The notes beneath the pieces were generated by a model, which did not search any database, was not told where the DNA came from, and was given only the letters and a program-made list of their open reading frames with translations. A stretch of DNA of 40,915 nucleotides, from contig DYMN01000021.1 in NCBI GenBank assembly GCA_020740485.1, positions 1 to 40,915 of the forward strand. The letters are read 5' to 3'. Shown piece by piece: positions 24,852 through 32,348 of this stretch (within the stretch, counting starts at the first letter, position 1; each line of letters starts with the position of its first letter). The stretch is from Polaribacter sp. GTDB lineage: Bacteria; Bacteroidota; Bacteroidia; Flavobacteriales; Flavobacteriaceae. A program made the translations under genes and the position numbers.

Positions 24852-26339
24852 ATGAAAAAAATATATAAAGTCATAATATTCTCAATTTTAACGCTCTTCT
24901 TTATGGGATGCAGCGAAGATAAAATTGATTTTGTTCAAACCGGAAAGCTAACCGGGAAAGTGGTTACTTCTGAAGATTTTGAACCAATGCCTAACGTAAA
25001 AATCACTTTAAATCCGACAAATAACACCACATTTACCGACGAAAAAGGGGAATTTGTATTTGAGAAGGTGCAAACAGGAGATTACGCGGTAAGAGCCGAA
25101 AAACAAGGTTTTTTAACCGGAAATGAACCTATAACTATTAATGCTGATCAAACAGCAAATGTGATTTTTGAAATGGATCTTTCTAGTGCTTTAAACAAAC
25201 CTCCTCTTGCTCCAACATTACTGAGTCCGGCAGATAATAGTATAGGACATCCATTGCAATTAGATTTAATTTGGTCCAAAGCAGTAGACCCTGACGAAGA
25301 TGAATTGACCTATGGGGTAATAATTAAAAATGATTTTGATGATTCATCTTTAATTATTGAGAACCTAAAAGATACCATTTACACTTTAGAAGGTCTTCGT
25401 CATGGGGTTAAATACTTTTGGCAAGTAAAAGTAAATGACCCCATAAATGAGGCTGTTTTATCTGATACTCGAGCCTTCGAGACCACCTCATTCCCCGATA
25501 ATAGATTTTTATACGTAAGACAAGAAAACGGAAACAATGTAATCTATTCTGCTAACGAAGCAAATGAGAACATCTTAATCACAGCGCCTGAATCTAATTC
25601 TTGGCGTCCTAGAAAAAATCTTCAAACCCAAGTCGTTGCTTTTTTAAAAAATGTAGGTTCGGCAACTCATTTATTTACAATGAATCCTGATGGAACTAAT
25701 GTTCATCAAGTTACTAACCAAAATACAGTGAGTGGATTTAGACAAAATGAAATGGATTTCGCTTGGTCATCTAATGGGGCAAAATTAGTTTATCCTTCTT
25801 TTGATAAACTATATATGATAAATAAAGACGGTAGTGGCAATCAATTAATTTATCAGACTTCAAATGGTAATTTTATAACTGAAGTAGATTGGAGTTATGA
25901 CGGAACTAAATTAGCACTAAGGACCAACGATATGAATGGATACAACACCTCCATTTTCATCATGGATATGAATGGAACGATATTACATACTATAGTTTCA
26001 GACGGAGTAGGAGCATACGGAGGAATAAATTTTTCTACTAACGGACAATTTTTACTGTTTACACACGATTTTTCTCAATTTGAAGATGCATCCTATCGTC
26101 AGTTTAATTCACATATATTATTATACAATACTGCAACAGGCATTTTCGGAGATATTTCAATCAATAAGGATGATGGTTATAATGATTTAGACCCACGATT
26201 ATCACCCAACGAGGCTAAAATCATCTTCACTTATACTTCTAATGATGGAGTTTCTGTAAAAAATGTGTATACCATGGATGTAAACGGGGATAACAGGGAG
26301 CTTTTATTTGAAAATGCATTTATGCCTGATTGGGAATAA
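24852..26339 (+). CDS. Surface lipoprotein with CarboxypepD_reg-like, Fn3-like and PD40/TolB-like propeller domains
   Basis: 495 residues. Lipoprotein signal with FMGC (Cys20) followed by SED, an acidic +2 to +4 stretch that resembles the lipoprotein export signal for surface display in Bacteroidota. Residues about 32-112 form a carboxypeptidase-regulatory-like beta-sandwich (GKLTGKVVTSEDFEPMPNVK). Residues about 118-212 resemble an Fn3-like domain. Residues about 218-495 form a PD40/TolB-type propeller (LFTMNPDGTNVHQVT, WSYDGTKLALRT). It follows csgG in the same direction and may be an accessory surface factor of the curli-like system. That link rests on position only, and a long repeat array lies between them. 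Confidence 0.8.
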   Translation: MKKIYKVIIFSILTLFFMGCSEDKIDFVQTGKLTGKVVTSEDFEPMPNVKITLNPTNNTTFTDEKGEFVFEKVQTGDYAVRAEKQGFLTGNEPITINADQTANVIFEMDLSSALNKPPLAPTLLSPADNSIGHPLQLDLIWSKAVDPDEDELTYGVIIKNDFDDSSLIIENLKDTIYTLEGLRHGVKYFWQVKVNDPINEAVLSDTRAFETTSFPDNRFLYVRQENGNNVIYSANEANENILITAPESNSWRPRKNLQTQVVAFLKNVGSATHLFTMNPDGTNVHQVTNQNTVSGFRQNEMDFAWSSNGAKLVYPSFDKLYMINKDGSGNQLIYQTSNGNFITEVDWSYDGTKLALRTNDMNGYNTSIFIMDMNGTILHTIVSDGVGAYGGINFSTNGQFLLFTHDFSQFEDASYRQFNSHILLYNTATGIFGDISINKDDGYNDLDPRLSPNEAKIIFTYTSNDGVSVKNVYTMDVNGDNRELLFENAFMPDWE

Positions 26340-26355
26340 ACTTTTTTTTTATTAA

Positions 26356-26383
26356 TTGGGTTAATTATAAAATACTATTTTTG
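26356..26383 (+). promoter_or_regulatory. Promoter of the BadF-type kinase gene
   Basis: A -33 TTG (26356-26358), a 17-nt spacer and a -7 box TATTTTTG (26376-26383) precede the ATG at 26406 by 22 bp. The -7 box overlaps the left arm and loop of a hairpin. Confidence 0.55.
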
Positions 26384-26405
26384 TCAAAGAAAATAGTATT
26401 TTTTT
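26371..26405 (+). terminator. Hairpin with T tract just before the BadF-type gene
   Basis: AATACTATTTT and AAAATAGTATT form a perfect 11-bp stem (loop TGTCAAAG), followed by five T and then the ATG. It has the shape of a terminator for the upstream lipoprotein gene but is A/T-only and overlaps the promoter of the next gene. A regulatory role is equally possible. Confidence 0.5.
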
Positions 26406-27257
26406 ATGATTATAATAGCCGATGGTGGTTCTACAAAAGCAGATTGGGTTGCGTTAGACCTAAAGGGAAACGAATTATTCAGAACGCGAACGCGGGGAAT
26501 AAATCCCGAAATATTAGCCGAAGATCTGATTAGAGATCGGTTGTCAGAAAATATAGAATTGATGAAATTTGCTTCAGATGTGTCTCAAGTCCACTTTTAC
26601 GGGGCAGGATGTGGCACTCTTAAAGCAAAAGCTTTTTTAAAATCGGTATTGTCTAAAACTTTTGTTCATGCTGAAATACGTGTTGCTGAAGACATGTTGG
26701 CTGCCGTTTATGCTGCATCCGGCGGTGTAGAATCTATTGTATGCATTTTGGGTACAGGTTCTAATTCCTGTTACTACGATGGTGAGAATATACATCAAAT
26801 TTGCCCATCATTGGGTTATATGATAATGGATGAAGCGAGTGCAAATATTTTTGGAAGAAGATTGATTAGGGATTATTATTACAAACAAATGCCTGAAAAT
26901 ATTTACAGTGATTTTGGCTCAAAATTCAATTTAAACGCAGATATAATAAAAGAAAACATCTATAAAAAAGAAGCTCCCAATGCTTATTTGGGCGAATTCT
27001 CCACTATTATGTTTGACCACAAAGATTCGGATTATATAAAAGAATTACTCAGAGAAGGATTTAGAGAATTTTATAAATACAGAGTATTGACTTTTGAAAA
27101 AGCAACTCAAGTTCCGGTGTATTTCATAGGTTCCATAGCTTATTACTTCAGTGACTTGCTCAAAGAAATTGCTGAGGAAAACGAAATTCAGTATAAAGAA
27201 AGCATCCATAGACCGATTGAAAAATTAATACAATATCATCAAACACATTTAAAATAA
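26406..27257 (+). CDS. BadF/BadG/BcrA/BcrD-family ATPase (N-acetylglucosamine-kinase-like)
   Basis: 283 residues of the ASKHA sugar-kinase fold: N-terminal phosphate-binding MIIIADGGSTKADWVALD, CILGTGSNSCYYDG as the second phosphate loop, and GYMIMDEASANIFGRRLI in the sugar-binding region. The family includes N-acetylglucosamine kinases, and recycling of amino sugars is the likely role. It is cytosolic. The upstream hairpin and own promoter indicate a separate unit; clpS follows after 35 bp. Confidence 0.85.
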   Translation: MIIIADGGSTKADWVALDLKGNELFRTRTRGINPEILAEDLIRDRLSENIELMKFASDVSQVHFYGAGCGTLKAKAFLKSVLSKTFVHAEIRVAEDMLAAVYAASGGVESIVCILGTGSNSCYYDGENIHQICPSLGYMIMDEASANIFGRRLIRDYYYKQMPENIYSDFGSKFNLNADIIKENIYKKEAPNAYLGEFSTIMFDHKDSDYIKELLREGFREFYKYRVLTFEKATQVPVYFIGSIAYYFSDLLKEIAEENEIQYKESIHRPIEKLIQYHQTHLK

Positions 27258-27261
27258 ATAG

Positions 27262-27269
27262 TATTTTTG
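27262..27269 (+). promoter_or_regulatory. -7 box before clpS
   Basis: TATTTTTG lies 23 bp before the ATG; no clear -33 TTG is seen. Confidence 0.35.
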
Positions 27270-27292
27270 TTTCAAATCTAATACTGACTAAA

Positions 27293-27568
27293 ATGAATAC
27301 AAAAGAGAGATTTAAAGAAGATTTTGACATTTTAGAAAAATTCATAAACGAACATCAAATCGTACTATTCAATGATGATGTCAATACGTTTGATTTTGTG
27401 ATTGATGCCTTAATCGATGTTTGTGAACACGATTTGATTCAGGCAGAACAATGCGCACTCCTTGTGCATTACAAAGGCAAAGCCACAGTAAAAACAGGAA
27501 CCGTAGAAGATCTGAAACCTAGAGCATCTAAACTTTTAGAAATGGGATTATCGGCAGAATTGGTATAA
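27293..27568 (+). CDS. clpS: ClpS-type adaptor of the Clp protease
   Basis: 91 residues. The ClpS core is visible as VLFNDDVNTFDFVIDALIDV (Asn-Asp-Asp element that binds N-terminal residues), HDLIQAEQCALLVHYKGKAT and a C-terminal LEMGLSAEL segment. ClpS docks on the ClpA/ClpC N-domain and delivers N-degron substrates. Length is normal for Bacteroidota ClpS. A complete promoter for the following tRNA starts right behind the stop codon. Confidence 0.88.
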   Translation: MNTKERFKEDFDILEKFINEHQIVLFNDDVNTFDFVIDALIDVCEHDLIQAEQCALLVHYKGKATVKTGTVEDLKPRASKLLEMGLSAELV

Positions 27569-27580
27569 AATATAAAGATT

Positions 27581-27611
27581 TTTGCAATATTAAAAAAAAA
27601 ATATACCTTTG
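27581..27611 (+). promoter_or_regulatory. Promoter of the tRNA-Arg unit
   Basis: TTTG (27581-27584), 19 nt, TACCTTTG (27604-27611): a full match to the Bacteroidota consensus. Transcription would start near 27618 and run through the decayed tRNA halves into the intact tRNA. Confidence 0.7.
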
Positions 27612-27667
27612 CACCCCAATTAAAAGGGATCTTATGGCTATTAGCATAGACCCGCCACGCAATAGGA

Positions 27668-27764
27668 GTGGTATCTAGTGAATAGTGCATCTGATTAAGA
27701 AAAAAGATAATTGGCCTTGTGGCGCATCCCGATTGCTATCGGGAGAATAGTGCATCTGAATAAG
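27668..27764 (+). pseudogene. Two decayed 5' halves of tRNA-Arg in tandem
   Basis: 27668-27698 and 27713-27764 copy the 5' part of the intact tRNA (GGCCTTGTGGCGC and GAATAGTGCATCTGAT) but stop after the anticodon 5' stem and continue into TAAGAAAAA..ATAATT, which repeats before the next copy. In the second copy the D loop is replaced by a REP-like palindrome. Neither can fold into a tRNA. Confidence 0.75.
27726..27745 (+). repeat. REP-like palindrome inside a decayed tRNA D loop
   Basis: ATCCCGATTGCTATCGGGAG, an imperfect member of the palindrome family, sits exactly between the D-stem arm GGCGC and GAATAG of the second decayed copy. Confidence 0.7.
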
Positions 27765-27777
27765 AAAAATAATAATT

Positions 27778-27851
27778 GGCCTTGTGGCGCAACTGAATAG
27801 CGCATCTGATTACGGCTCAGAAGGTTATAGGTTTGAATCCTATCAAGGTCA
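27778..27851 (+). tRNA. tRNA-Arg (ACG)
   Basis: A full cloverleaf folds. The acceptor stem is GGCCTTG/CAAGGTC, with discriminator A. The D arm is GCGC/GCGC, the anticodon arm TCTGA-TTACGGC-TCAGA with anticodon ACG, the variable loop AGGTT and the T arm ATAGG-TTTGAAT-CCTAT. CCA is not encoded. The D loop has A at position 19 and the T loop has T at position 56, a compensated exchange of the usual G19-C56 pair. A34 needs TadA to become inosine. Confidence 0.95.
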
Positions 27852-27860
27852 CGAATGAAT

Positions 27861-27898
27861 AAAAAGTTTGATTTTTCTAAGAAAAATCAGACTTTTTT
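27861..27898 (+). terminator. Terminator of the tRNA-Arg unit
   Basis: A 17-bp stem (27861-27877 with 27881-27897, one G-T wobble) and a TAA loop end in a T run, 10 bp behind the tRNA. Confidence 0.85.
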
Positions 27899-27913
27899 GC
27901 TTTCCCGAAGTGT

Positions 27914-27952
27914 CGAAAATCTCATTTTCGTAAACGTAGGGAAAGCAAAAAA
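27914..27952 (+). repeat. 39-bp direct repeat copy 1, structured
   Basis: Identical to 28032-28070. It contains CGAAAAT-CTC-ATTTTCG, and GGGAAAGC at its end pairs with GCTTTCCC just upstream of this copy. Confidence 0.85.
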
Positions 27953-28031
27953 GGGAATGTTTTGCAAAAACATTCAGACTTTTTAATTCTCAAAGCGGAG
28001 CTCAATTAGGATCACTGAAAGTAATCCATAA

Positions 28032-28070
28032 CGAAAATCTCATTTTCGTAAACGTAGGGAAAGCAAAAAA
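28032..28070 (+). repeat. 39-bp direct repeat copy 2
   Basis: Exact copy of 27914-27952, 118 bp further, without the upstream GCTTTCCC arm. Confidence 0.85.
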
Positions 28071-28079
28071 TAATAATAG

Positions 28080-28099
28080 CCACGCCCTTTAGGGCGTGG
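28080..28099 (-). terminator. thiL terminator
   Basis: CCACGCCC-TAAA-GGGCGTGG on the minus strand is followed by a T-rich tract (CTATTATTATTTTTT), 16 bp after the thiL stop. Confidence 0.75.
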
Positions 28100-28114
28100 T
28101 TAATATTTCATCCG

Positions 28115-29155
28115 TCAAAAAGCCTTCCAGCCTTGAGCCGTCAGTGCTATTTTTTGATTCGCTCTGGTTATGAGGTGTGCCTTTTCATTGGGTTCACTCA
28201 TGTAGCCTATGACCGTCAAATTGGGGTTTCCTTTAATTTTGTCGTAGTCTTTTTGGTCTATGGTCATCAGTAGCTCATAGTCTTCACCACCGCTTAACGC
28301 CACGGTAGTGCTATTGATTTCAAATTCTTCGCAAGTTTGCATCATTTGAGGATCTAAGGGAATCTTTTCTTCAAACAAATTACAGCCTACTTCTGATTCT
28401 TCGCAAAGATGCAGAATTTCAGACGACAACCCATCGGAAATGTCAATCATAGCGGTTGGTTTCACTTCTAATATTTCTAACAATTCCACGATGTCTTTTC
28501 TTGCTTCCGGTTTAAGTTGACGTTCTATGATGTAGTCATAATTTGTCAAATCAGGTTGCGACTGTGGATTTACCAAGAATACTTGTTTTTCGCGTTCCAA
28601 TACTTGCAAACCCATATACGACGCGCCTACATCGCCTGTTACTACTAACAAATCATTGGGTTTGGCACCACTTCTATACGTTATTTTTGCTTCATCAGCT
28701 TGTCCAAGGGCGGTAATACTTATTAACAATCCTTTAGTGCTCGATGTGGTATCGCCTCCCACTAAATCTACTTCGTGATGCTCGCAAGCCAATTGAATCC
28801 CGCTGTACAATTCTTCCAGTGCTTCGAGCGAAAATCGATTAGAAACAGCTATACTTACCGTTATTTGTTTAGCAAGAGCATTCATTGAATAAACGTCTGA
28901 AAGATTGACCATTACGGCTTTATAGCCCAAATGTTTTAACGGCATATAAGCCAAATCAAAATGTACGCCTTCCACCAATAAATCGGTTGTAATGACTGTT
29001 TTGCCATTGCTTAAATCTAATACGGCTGCATCGTCACCTACTGATTTTACGGTAGAGGTATGATGGATCTTAAAATTTTTGGTAAGATGTTTTATTAATT
29101 GGAATTCTCCTAATTGTTCTAATGAAGTACTCGGATTGGATTTGTCTTGAAACAT
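28115..29155 (-). CDS. thiL: Thiamine-monophosphate kinase
   Basis: 346 residues from the ATG at 29155 (MFQDKSNPSTSLEQLGEFQL), which matches the usual ThiL N-terminus. An upstream ATG at 29218 would add 21 atypical hydrophobic residues. The PurM-like fold shows GDDAAVLDL, TTDLLVEGVHFD, the metal-binding MVNLSDVYSMNA, LVGGDTTSST and MIDISDGLSSE. It phosphorylates thiamine monophosphate to the diphosphate cofactor. The gene is divergent from der. Confidence 0.95.
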   Translation of the reverse strand: MFQDKSNPSTSLEQLGEFQLIKHLTKNFKIHHTSTVKSVGDDAAVLDLSNGKTVITTDLLVEGVHFDLAYMPLKHLGYKAVMVNLSDVYSMNALAKQITVSIAVSNRFSLEALEELYSGIQLACEHHEVDLVGGDTTSSTKGLLISITALGQADEAKITYRSGAKPNDLLVVTGDVGASYMGLQVLEREKQVFLVNPQSQPDLTNYDYIIERQLKPEARKDIVELLEILEVKPTAMIDISDGLSSEILHLCEESEVGCNLFEEKIPLDPQMMQTCEEFEINSTTVALSGGEDYELLMTIDQKDYDKIKGNPNLTVIGYMSEPNEKAHLITRANQKIALTAQGWKAF

Positions 29156-29256
29156 TAAAAAATAGATTGAGTTAATTTTTATTGCAAAGAAAATACATTT
29201 CTTTTTGATTTCAGTCATCAGATGAATTTAAGTCACCCAAAGACTGAAAATATTTC

Positions 29257-29264
29257 TATCTTTG
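29257..29264 (+). promoter_or_regulatory. -7 box of der
   Basis: TATCTTTG lies 20 bp before the der ATG. A matching -33 TTG is not evident. Confidence 0.45.
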
Positions 29265-29284
29265 CCCCCATCAAATTATAGATA

Positions 29285-30589
29285 ATGAGTATTGTAGCCA
29301 TTGTAGGAAGACCTAATGTGGGAAAATCCACTTTATTTAACCGTTTAATTCAACGTCGTGAAGCCATAGTAGATGCGGTAAGCGGCGTAACCCGTGATAG
29401 AAATTATGGGAAGGGCAATTGGAACGGGAAGGATTTTTCATTGATTGATACTGGTGGTTATGCAGTTGGTTCGGATGATATCTTTGAAGAAGAAATTAGA
29501 AAACAAGTGGTTCTGGCAATTGATGAAGCTGATATGATTGTCTTTGTGGTAGATGTGGAAGAAGGTATTACGCCAATGGATAATACGGTGGCAAATATGC
29601 TTCGAAAAGAGAAGAAACCTGTTTTTCTGGTAGTCAATAAAGTAGACAATTCTATGCGTCAAACCGATGCTACCGAATTTTATGCATTAGGTTTGGGCGA
29701 GTATTTTACGATTTCCTCCGTGAATGGTAGTGGCACCGGCGAACTGTTAGATGCAATAACGGAACTAATTCCTAAACCGGAAGAAGAAGTCGAAGTAGAT
29801 GAATTACCTCGATTTGCAGTGGTCGGCAGACCTAATGCTGGAAAATCGTCCCTGATCAATGCGTTGATAGACGAAGAGCGTTATATTGTTACAGATATTG
29901 CCGGAACTACGCGTGATAGTATAGATACTTATTACAATAGATTTGGTTTTGAATTTAATTTAGTAGATACTGCCGGAATTCGCAAGAAAGGAAAAGTAAA
30001 AGAAGATTTAGAGTTTTATTCCGTGATGCGAGCCGTGCGTGCCATAGAACACGCCGATGTAGTACTTCTGGTAGTCGATGCTACTCGTGGCTTTGAAAGT
30101 CAAGATCAGAATATTTTTTGGTTAGCCGAAAAAAACAAAAAGGGCATTGTGATATTGGTTAACAAGTGGGATTTGATGGAAAAAGAAACCAATACTGTTC
30201 GTGATATTGAAAAACAAATCAAAGAAGAAATCGCTTCCTTTCCGGATGTGCCTATTTTATTTATCTCGGCGCTGACCAAGCAACGTATTTTCAAAGCAGT
30301 AGAAACTGCGATGGCTGTGTATGCTAATTTAAAGCGTCAGGTCAATACAAAACAGCTTAATGACATTATGTTGCCCATCATTAGTAACAATCCGCCACCG
30401 GCAACTAAAGGAAAATATGTAAAAATAAAGTTTTGCACCCAATTGCCTACCCAAACACCTCAGTTTGCTTTTTTTGCCAATTTACCACAATATGTTAAAG
30501 AACCGTATCGGCGTTTTGTGGAGAATCAACTGCGCAAATATTTTGACTTTACCGGAGTTCCGTTGAGTGTGCATTTTAGAAAAAAGTAA
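29285..30589 (+). CDS. der: Ribosome biogenesis GTPase Der (EngA)
   Basis: 434 residues with two tandem GTPase domains: G1 motifs GRPNVGKS at residues 7-14 and GRPNAGKS at 181-188, G3 motifs DTGG and DTAG, G4 NKVD and NKWD. A C-terminal KH-like domain (about 350-434) ends in [10 protein letters not shown]. Der acts in maturation of the 50S subunit. mobA-like follows after 15 bp and is probably co-transcribed. Confidence 0.97.
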   Translation: MSIVAIVGRPNVGKSTLFNRLIQRREAIVDAVSGVTRDRNYGKGNWNGKDFSLIDTGGYAVGSDDIFEEEIRKQVVLAIDEADMIVFVVDVEEGITPMDNTVANMLRKEKKPVFLVVNKVDNSMRQTDATEFYALGLGEYFTISSVNGSGTGELLDAITELIPKPEEEVEVDELPRFAVVGRPNAGKSSLINALIDEERYIVTDIAGTTRDSIDTYYNRFGFEFNLVDTAGIRKKGKVKEDLEFYSVMRAVRAIEHADVVLLVVDATRGFESQDQNIFWLAEKNKKGIVILVNKWDLMEKETNTVRDIEKQIKEEIASFPDVPILFISALTKQRIFKAVETAMAVYANLKRQVNTKQLNDIMLPIISNNPPPATKGKYVKIKFCTQLPTQTPQFAFFANLPQYVKEPYRRFVENQLRKYFDFTGVPLSVHFRKK

Positions 30590-30604
30590 GCTAAACACAA
30601 AAAA

Positions 30605-31171
30605 ATGCATAAAGATTTATATGCCCTGCTCTTAATTGGAGGTCAAAGCCAAAGAATGGGAAGAGACAAAAGCATGTTAGACTATCACGGGTTACCGCAA
30701 TGGCAATATAACGTAGCTCTTTTTGAAGGGTTGGTAAAAAAAATTTTTATAAGCGTCAGACAAGGTCAGGCAATAGCCTATCCAAACACAATCGAAGATC
30801 ATTACGAAGGATTAGGTCCTTTTGGCGCACTTCTTACGGCAATGGAAACTTATCCCGAAACGGCATTTTTAGTATTTGCAACTGATATTCCCTTTTTGTC
30901 CAAAGACAATATTAAAATGTTGATAAGAGAAAGAGATCCCCAAAAGAAAGCAACGGCGCTTCAAGGGGCAAACAAAGATTATCCGGAACCATTGGCTTGT
31001 ATTTGGGAACCAAGTATGTTAGAAGAACTGAAAAAATCTTTTGACCAGAAAATTTACAGAACTATTCCGTTATTACTGAACAACGATATTAAAGTATTGA
31101 TAATTGATGATAAAGAAATTCAAAACATCAACACTTTTGAAGAATATCTTACTTGTAAGAAAAAGAATTAA
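30605..31171 (+). CDS. MobA-like nucleotidyltransferase
   Basis: 188 residues of the MobA/NTP_transf_3 family: LLIGGQSQRMGRDKSML binds the nucleotide, EGLGPFGALLTAM and FATDIPFL (metal Asp) follow. MobA adds GMP to molybdopterin; no other molybdenum-cofactor genes are in the window, so the exact substrate is inferred from the family only. It lies 15 bp after der. Confidence 0.82.
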   Translation: MHKDLYALLLIGGQSQRMGRDKSMLDYHGLPQWQYNVALFEGLVKKIFISVRQGQAIAYPNTIEDHYEGLGPFGALLTAMETYPETAFLVFATDIPFLSKDNIKMLIRERDPQKKATALQGANKDYPEPLACIWEPSMLEELKKSFDQKIYRTIPLLLNNDIKVLIIDDKEIQNINTFEEYLTCKKKN

Positions 31172-31179
31172 TCAAACCC

Positions 31180-31235
31180 AATAATTATTATTGTGTTTTA
31201 TAAATTTAACTACTTTACTATCAATTTAATAAATT
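31180..31235 (+). repeat. 56-bp leader repeat copy 2
   Basis: Matches 24657-24712 at 49 of 56 positions and again precedes a 7-bp array. Confidence 0.8.
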
Positions 31236-31296
31236 TCGTAAATCGTAAATCGTAATTCGTAAATCGCAATTCGTAATTCGTAAATCACATTTCGTA
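31234..31296 (+). repeat. 7-bp tandem array (TAAATCG/TAATTCG), about 9 units
   Basis: Direct 7-bp units in the gap between mobA-like and a convergent gene, ending at a REP-like palindrome. Confidence 0.85.
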
Positions 31297-31314
31297 TCCC
31301 GATATCTATCGAGA
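31296..31314 (+). repeat. Degenerate REP-like palindrome
   Basis: TCCCGATATCTATCGAGA is an imperfect form of the palindrome family, directly at the end of the 7-bp array. Confidence 0.5.
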
Positions 31315-31352
31315 CGTGACGCTAAAAAATATATAAATCAAACCCTATATCC

Positions 31353-31601
31353 TTAACTCTTTGTGTTTTTCTTGTAATTTTCTTTGATCTTTTCCCATTT
31401 GTCTTTGTCTAAAATATAGTCTTGTAAATTCTTGTTTTTATAGCTGTAATACAAGAATAAGGGAAGCAAGACAAATACCAACAACAGAACGGAAACCCCG
31501 ATTACCTTTTCGGCATTGGGTAGGTTTTGGTTCTGCATATACAATCCTGCGGATAGTAAAATAATGAATATGAGAAGTAAGATAAGTATGATACGTTTCA
31601 T
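31353..31601 (-). CDS. Small membrane protein, unknown function (82 aa)
   Basis: Two hydrophobic helices (about residues 4-22 and 34-54) are followed by a charged Lys/Asp-rich tail (YILDKDKWEKIKENYKKNTK) that should face the cytoplasm. I do not recognise the family. It lies 63 bp behind the ArsC-fold gene on the same strand and may be co-transcribed. Confidence 0.6.
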   Translation of the reverse strand: MKRIILILLLIFIILLSAGLYMQNQNLPNAEKVIGVSVLLLVFVLLPLFLYYSYKNKNLQDYILDKDKWEKIKENYKKNTKS

Positions 31602-31664
31602 TTTTATGCTATTTCATCTGTTTATATTTTGTTAAGTTATTCAAGGTCAGATGTAATGCCCTAA

Positions 31665-32060
31665 TTATTTTTCGGTTGGTATGCTATTTATTTTGTTTAT
31701 GGGCATTTCATTTATTTTTTGAAGTAATTTACTTACCGTTTTTTTATCACTACCTATGAATATGTCGTTGTTAATAATAACAATAGGTCGTTTCAGAAAA
31801 GTATATTCATCTAAAATTAAACGCTTGTAACCCGATTCGGATAACATTTGATTTTTCAATCCCATTTCAGTATATTTCTTCGCTTTTTTGCTGAACAAAA
31901 CCTCATAACTTCCGGCTAATTCCCTCATTTGTTTCAATTGCTCCATTGTAATTGGATTTGTTTTTGTATCAATGAGTTCAAACTTTTTAAAGGGTAATTG
32001 CTTGAGAATTTTCAAACTCGTATCGCATGTTTTAATATAGTAAAATTGAAGTGAAGCCAT
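31665..32060 (-). CDS. ArsC/Spx-fold protein
   Basis: 131 residues with the arsenate-reductase-family layout: an N-terminal beta strand ending in YYIKTCDTSLKIL with one Cys at the catalytic position, a middle region with RELAGSYEVLFSKKAKKYTE, and the typical ILDEYTFLKRPIVIINNDIFIG near the end. Only one Cys is present in the N-terminal motif, so a CxxC Spx-type switch is excluded. It is a glutaredoxin-dependent reductase-like protein with unknown substrate. No arsenic-resistance genes are nearby. Confidence 0.78.
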   Translation of the reverse strand: MASLQFYYIKTCDTSLKILKQLPFKKFELIDTKTNPITMEQLKQMRELAGSYEVLFSKKAKKYTEMGLKNQMLSESGYKRLILDEYTFLKRPIVIINNDIFIGSDKKTVSKLLQKINEMPINKINSIPTEK

Positions 32061-32305
32061 TGTTATTTGTTAACTTGTATGCGAAAATAAAAAAAACTTC
32101 TTAATTTTGGTTTTTTCAAATGATAAAAAAAATCCAATTTTCATAAGTAACCCCAATATTTATCAAGAGAACCATCAATCTCACCTAAATATAGACACAA
32201 CCCTTTCAGGGTTTTAAACTCTAAAAATGTTAAATACAGATTTTATTAAACCAAATAATTATTACTAATATCAATTCTATAAATTACCTAATTTGTAATT
32301 TTTAT

Positions 32306-32321
32306 CCCGAAAGCTTTCGGG
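32306..32321 (+). repeat. REP-like palindrome
   Basis: CCCGAAAGCTTTCGGG is a perfect 16-bp palindrome, 27 bp before the hydrolase gene. Confidence 0.65.
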
Positions 32322-32348
32322 GCTAAAATTAATATAAAAAGCATATTC

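Larger units (their letters stand above)
27569..28114. other. 546-bp region without protein gene
   Basis: It holds the tRNA promoter, two decayed tRNA halves, tRNA-Arg, its terminator, two 39-bp repeats with a hairpin between them (GAATGTTTT/AAAACATTC near 27955-27977), and the thiL terminator. Confidence 0.8.

Noticed and set aside
26330-26533. 67-codon frame overlapping the start of the BadF-type gene
   Set aside because: It runs out of frame through a hairpin and the N-terminus of a well-recognised kinase gene.
27469-27690. Minus-strand frame across the clpS end and tRNA promoter
   Set aside because: It overlaps clpS, a consensus promoter and tRNA remnants and shows no protein features.
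29156-29218. Upstream start of thiL
   Set aside because: The added 21 residues are atypical for ThiL, whose N-terminus begins at the ATG at 29155.
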